Made by a program: the position numbers and the translations under genes. A stretch of DNA of 64,000 bases from Streptomyces beijiangensis. Lineage in GTDB: Bacteria; Actinomycetota; Actinomycetes; Streptomycetales; Streptomycetaceae. Below, piece after piece: positions 62,153-64,000 of this stretch (positions within the stretch are counted from its first letter, which is position 1; every line of letters begins with the position of its first letter). The stretch is taken from positions 35,266 to 99,265 of the forward strand of contig NZ_JAFLRJ010000157.1 in NCBI RefSeq assembly GCF_017315755.1. The letters are read 5' to 3'. The notes under the pieces are model-generated. The model saw only the letters and a list, made by a program, of their open reading frames with translations. It did not search any database and was not told where the DNA came from.

Positions 62153-64000
62153 GTGTCCTCACTTCCGCACCAGCAGCAGCCCGCCGCGCCCGCCGGCCCG
62201 CCCGGACCAACCGGCCCACCTGGCCCCACCGGCCATATGGTCGTCTGTGGCGACGACACGCTCGCGCACCGGCTCACCGCCGAACTGCGGGAGGTGTACC
62301 GGGAACAGGTCCTTCTCGTCGTACCGCCGCTGGCCGAAACCTCCCTGGCACAGCTGCCGTTGAGCGGACGCGCCAGGGCTACGGCATTCCTGGGAAGGGT
62401 GTCGGCCGCGATGAACCGTACGGATCCGAACCGCACCGACGAGACCCCCGCCCCGCCGCCTCCCCCGGAGGCGACCGAGCCGACCCACGAGGTGCTGGCC
62501 GCTGCCGGGGTCGGGCGGGCCGCCGCGCTGGCGCTCGTCTACGAGGACGACGAGACCAATATCCGCGGGGCGCTGATCGCCCGCCGCCTCAACCCCCGTC
62601 TGCGGCTGGTGATCCGGCTCTACAACCGCAGGCTGGGGCAGTACCTGGCGGAGGTGCTCGACCAGGCCGCCGTGCTCGCCGACCCGGATCTGGACGCAGC
62701 GGTGCTCGACATGTCGACCACGGTGCTGTCGGACGCGGACACGGCGGCCCCGGCGCTGGCGGCGTCCGCGGTCGCCGGTACCAGCAAGGTCGTACAGGCG
62801 GACGGTGTACTGCTGCGGGCGGCGGACCGCCCGCCGCCCGCGCCGGGCGAGACCGCCGACCCCGGGCTGTGCACGCTCGCCCTGCTCTCCTCCACCGCGG
62901 TGAACCCTGCGGGCTCGGAGGGTGCCGAGGGCAGTGGCGCCGACGGCCCCCAACTCCTGCCCGACGAAGGGTCCGTGGCCGCCGCCACCGGTCGCGGGAC
63001 GGTGGTCCTGGAGGCCGTGTCCCGCTCGGGCCCACCGCAGCCCGCCCAGCGCCTCACCGACCGCGGGGTCCCGCTCGGACGGCTCTTCTCACGCCGGCTG
63101 CGATGGTCGTTCGCCGGTATCACCGCGTCCGTGCTCGGCCTGGCGGTCGCGTCCTGGCTGACCACGGGCGACCACCCCCTGCACGCCGTCTACCTCACGC
63201 TCCTGGACATCTTCGCGATCGGCGACCCCGCCGTCGACGAGCCCACCAGCCGGCAGATCCTGCAGCTCTGCTCCGGCCTGACCGGTCTGCTGCTCCTGCC
63301 GGTGCTGATCGCCGCCGTCTTGGAGGGCCTGGGCACCTTCCGCTCCTCCTCCACTCTCCCGCGCCCCTCGCGCGGACTCTCCGGCCATGTCGTCCTGCTC
63401 GGACTGGGGAAGATCGGCACCCGCGTACTCCTGCGGCTGCGCGAACTCGACATCCCCGTGGTCTGCGTGGAGGTCGACCCGGAGGCCCGCGGCGTCGGCC
63501 TCGCACGCCATCTCCGGGTCCCCACCGTCATCGGCGACGCCACCCAGGTGGGCTCCCTGGAGGCGGCCCGTATCCACCGGGCCCATGCCCTGCTCGCACT
63601 CACCAGCTCCGACACCACCAACCTGGAGGCGTCCCTCTACGCCCGCTCCCTCGAACCCGAACTCCGCGTCGTCATGCGCCTGTACGACGACGACTTCGCC
63701 ACCGCCGTCTTCCGCACCCTGCGCGCCGCGCACCCCCGCGCCCTCACCCGCAGCCGCAGCGTCTCCCACCTCGCCGCGCCCGCCTTCGCAGGCGCCATGA
63801 TGGGCCGTCATATCCTGGGCGCCATACCGGTGGAGCGAAAAGTACTGCTCTTCGCGGTGGTGGACGTGGCGGGCCATCCCCAGCTGGAGGGCCGTACGGT
63901 CGCAGAAGTCTTCCGCCCCGGCGCCTGGCGCATCCTGGCCCTGGACACCGCACCGCCCGCCGACCGCGCGCCCGACCTGCGGACGCCGCGCGGCAAGTCC
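62153..64000 (+). CDS. Two-RCK (TrkA-N) membrane protein, ion-channel-like, C-terminally truncated by window edge
   Basis: From GTG 62153 the frame is open through 616 codons to the edge. An unusual N-terminus carries four Gly-X-Y-type triplets (GPPGPTGPPGPTG). A first Rossmann-like half follows (MVVCGDDTLAHRLTAEL; ALVYEDDETNIRGALIARRL), then two membrane helices (RWSFAGITASVLGLAVASWL; LCSGLTGLLLLPVLIAAVLE). A second RCK/TrkA-N domain comes next (SGHVVLLGLGKIGTRVLLRL … VIGDATQVGSLEAARI). This resembles Castor/Pollux-like channels, but the potassium-filter motif TVGYG is absent between the helices (HAVYLTLLDIFAIGDP instead). Confidence 0.85.
   Translation, partial: MSSLPHQQQPAAPAGPPGPTGPPGPTGHMVVCGDDTLAHRLTAELREVYREQVLLVVPPLAETSLAQLPLSGRARATAFLGRVSAAMNRTDPNRTDETPAPPPPPEATEPTHEVLAAAGVGRAAALALVYEDDETNIRGALIARRLNPRLRLVIRLYNRRLGQYLAEVLDQAAVLADPDLDAAVLDMSTTVLSDADTAAPALAASAVAGTSKVVQADGVLLRAADRPPPAPGETADPGLCTLALLSSTAVNPAGSEGAEGSGADGPQLLPDEGSVAAATGRGTVVLEAVSRSGPPQPAQRLTDRGVPLGRLFSRRLRWSFAGITASVLGLAVASWLTTGDHPLHAVYLTLLDIFAIGDPAVDEPTSRQILQLCSGLTGLLLLPVLIAAVLEGLGTFRSSSTLPRPSRGLSGHVVLLGLGKIGTRVLLRLRELDIPVVCVEVDPEARGVGLARHLRVPTVIGDATQVGSLEAARIHRAHALLALTSSDTTNLEASLYARSLEPELRVVMRLYDDDFATAVFRTLRAAHPRALTRSRSVSHLAAPAFAGAMMGRHILGAIPVERKVLLFAVVDVAGHPQLEGRTVAEVFRPGAWRILALDTAPPADRAPDLRTPRGKS

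Overview
The window is high-GC actinobacterial DNA, almost certainly a Streptomyces chromosome. The evidence is the dense GC-rich coding with GTG/TTG starts, many 4-nt ATGA/GTGA overlaps, an XRE–DUF397–anti-sigma ATPase set, an F420-dependent oxidoreductase, a SepF paralogue, DmdR/IdeR-type iron boxes and rare TTA codons. From memory, the gene order resembles the S. coelicolor core region containing aconitase and an HTH-fused MurA paralogue. I see no prophage, insertion sequence, CRISPR array, rRNA or tRNA gene.

Layout. 1–7 kb: a sugar-binding lipoprotein (probably N-acetylglucosamine/chitobiose uptake) diverges from a secreted GH92 alpha-mannosidase with a LacI-type operator. A LysE exporter and an anti-sigma ATPase/XRE/DUF397 module follow. 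7–17 kb: MarR genes opposite an aldo/keto reductase, aconitase with two candidate operators, an ArsR-like regulator opposite an MFS transporter, then a small alpha/beta hydrolase behind a 17-codon leader peptide and a hairpin that covers its ribosome-binding site (the most interesting regulatory signal here), and a dienelactone hydrolase. 17–24 kb: an iron-siderophore ABC operon under a near-perfect iron box, a DHFR-like reductase, an XRE-fused MurA paralogue, and a decayed DUF2975/HTH pair. 24–30 kb: a small P-loop kinase, a hydrolase with a divergent HxlR regulator, two DJ-1/PfpI proteins (one a TTA-containing AraC/GlxA regulator), and an acetamidase-like enzyme.

29.7–37.3 kb holds a catabolic island for 2-aminobenzoate or a related aryl-CoA: aryl-CoA ligase (with a TTA codon), bifunctional flavin monooxygenase/OYE, enoyl-CoA hydratase, acyl-CoA dehydrogenase, RidA-like protein and PaaX regulator. 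37.5–42 kb: an anti-sigma ATPase, then an arginine block (APC permease, ornithine carbamoyltransferase, arginine deiminase). 41.8–45.9 kb: the Pnkp–Hen1 RNA-repair cassette. 46–50.7 kb: VOC and LLM proteins, a 57-aa small protein behind three hairpins, a DUF6099-like protein, a MazG-like/AAA ATPase pair and a SepF paralogue. 50.7–61.1 kb is envelope-related: a large secreted phosphodiester glycosidase–phosphoesterase; an apparent five-gene operon of FemABX, MurJ, response regulator, histidine kinase and GerMN lipoprotein; and a divergent L,D-transpeptidase. The window ends with VOC, DinB and a truncated two-RCK membrane protein that lacks a recognisable potassium filter.
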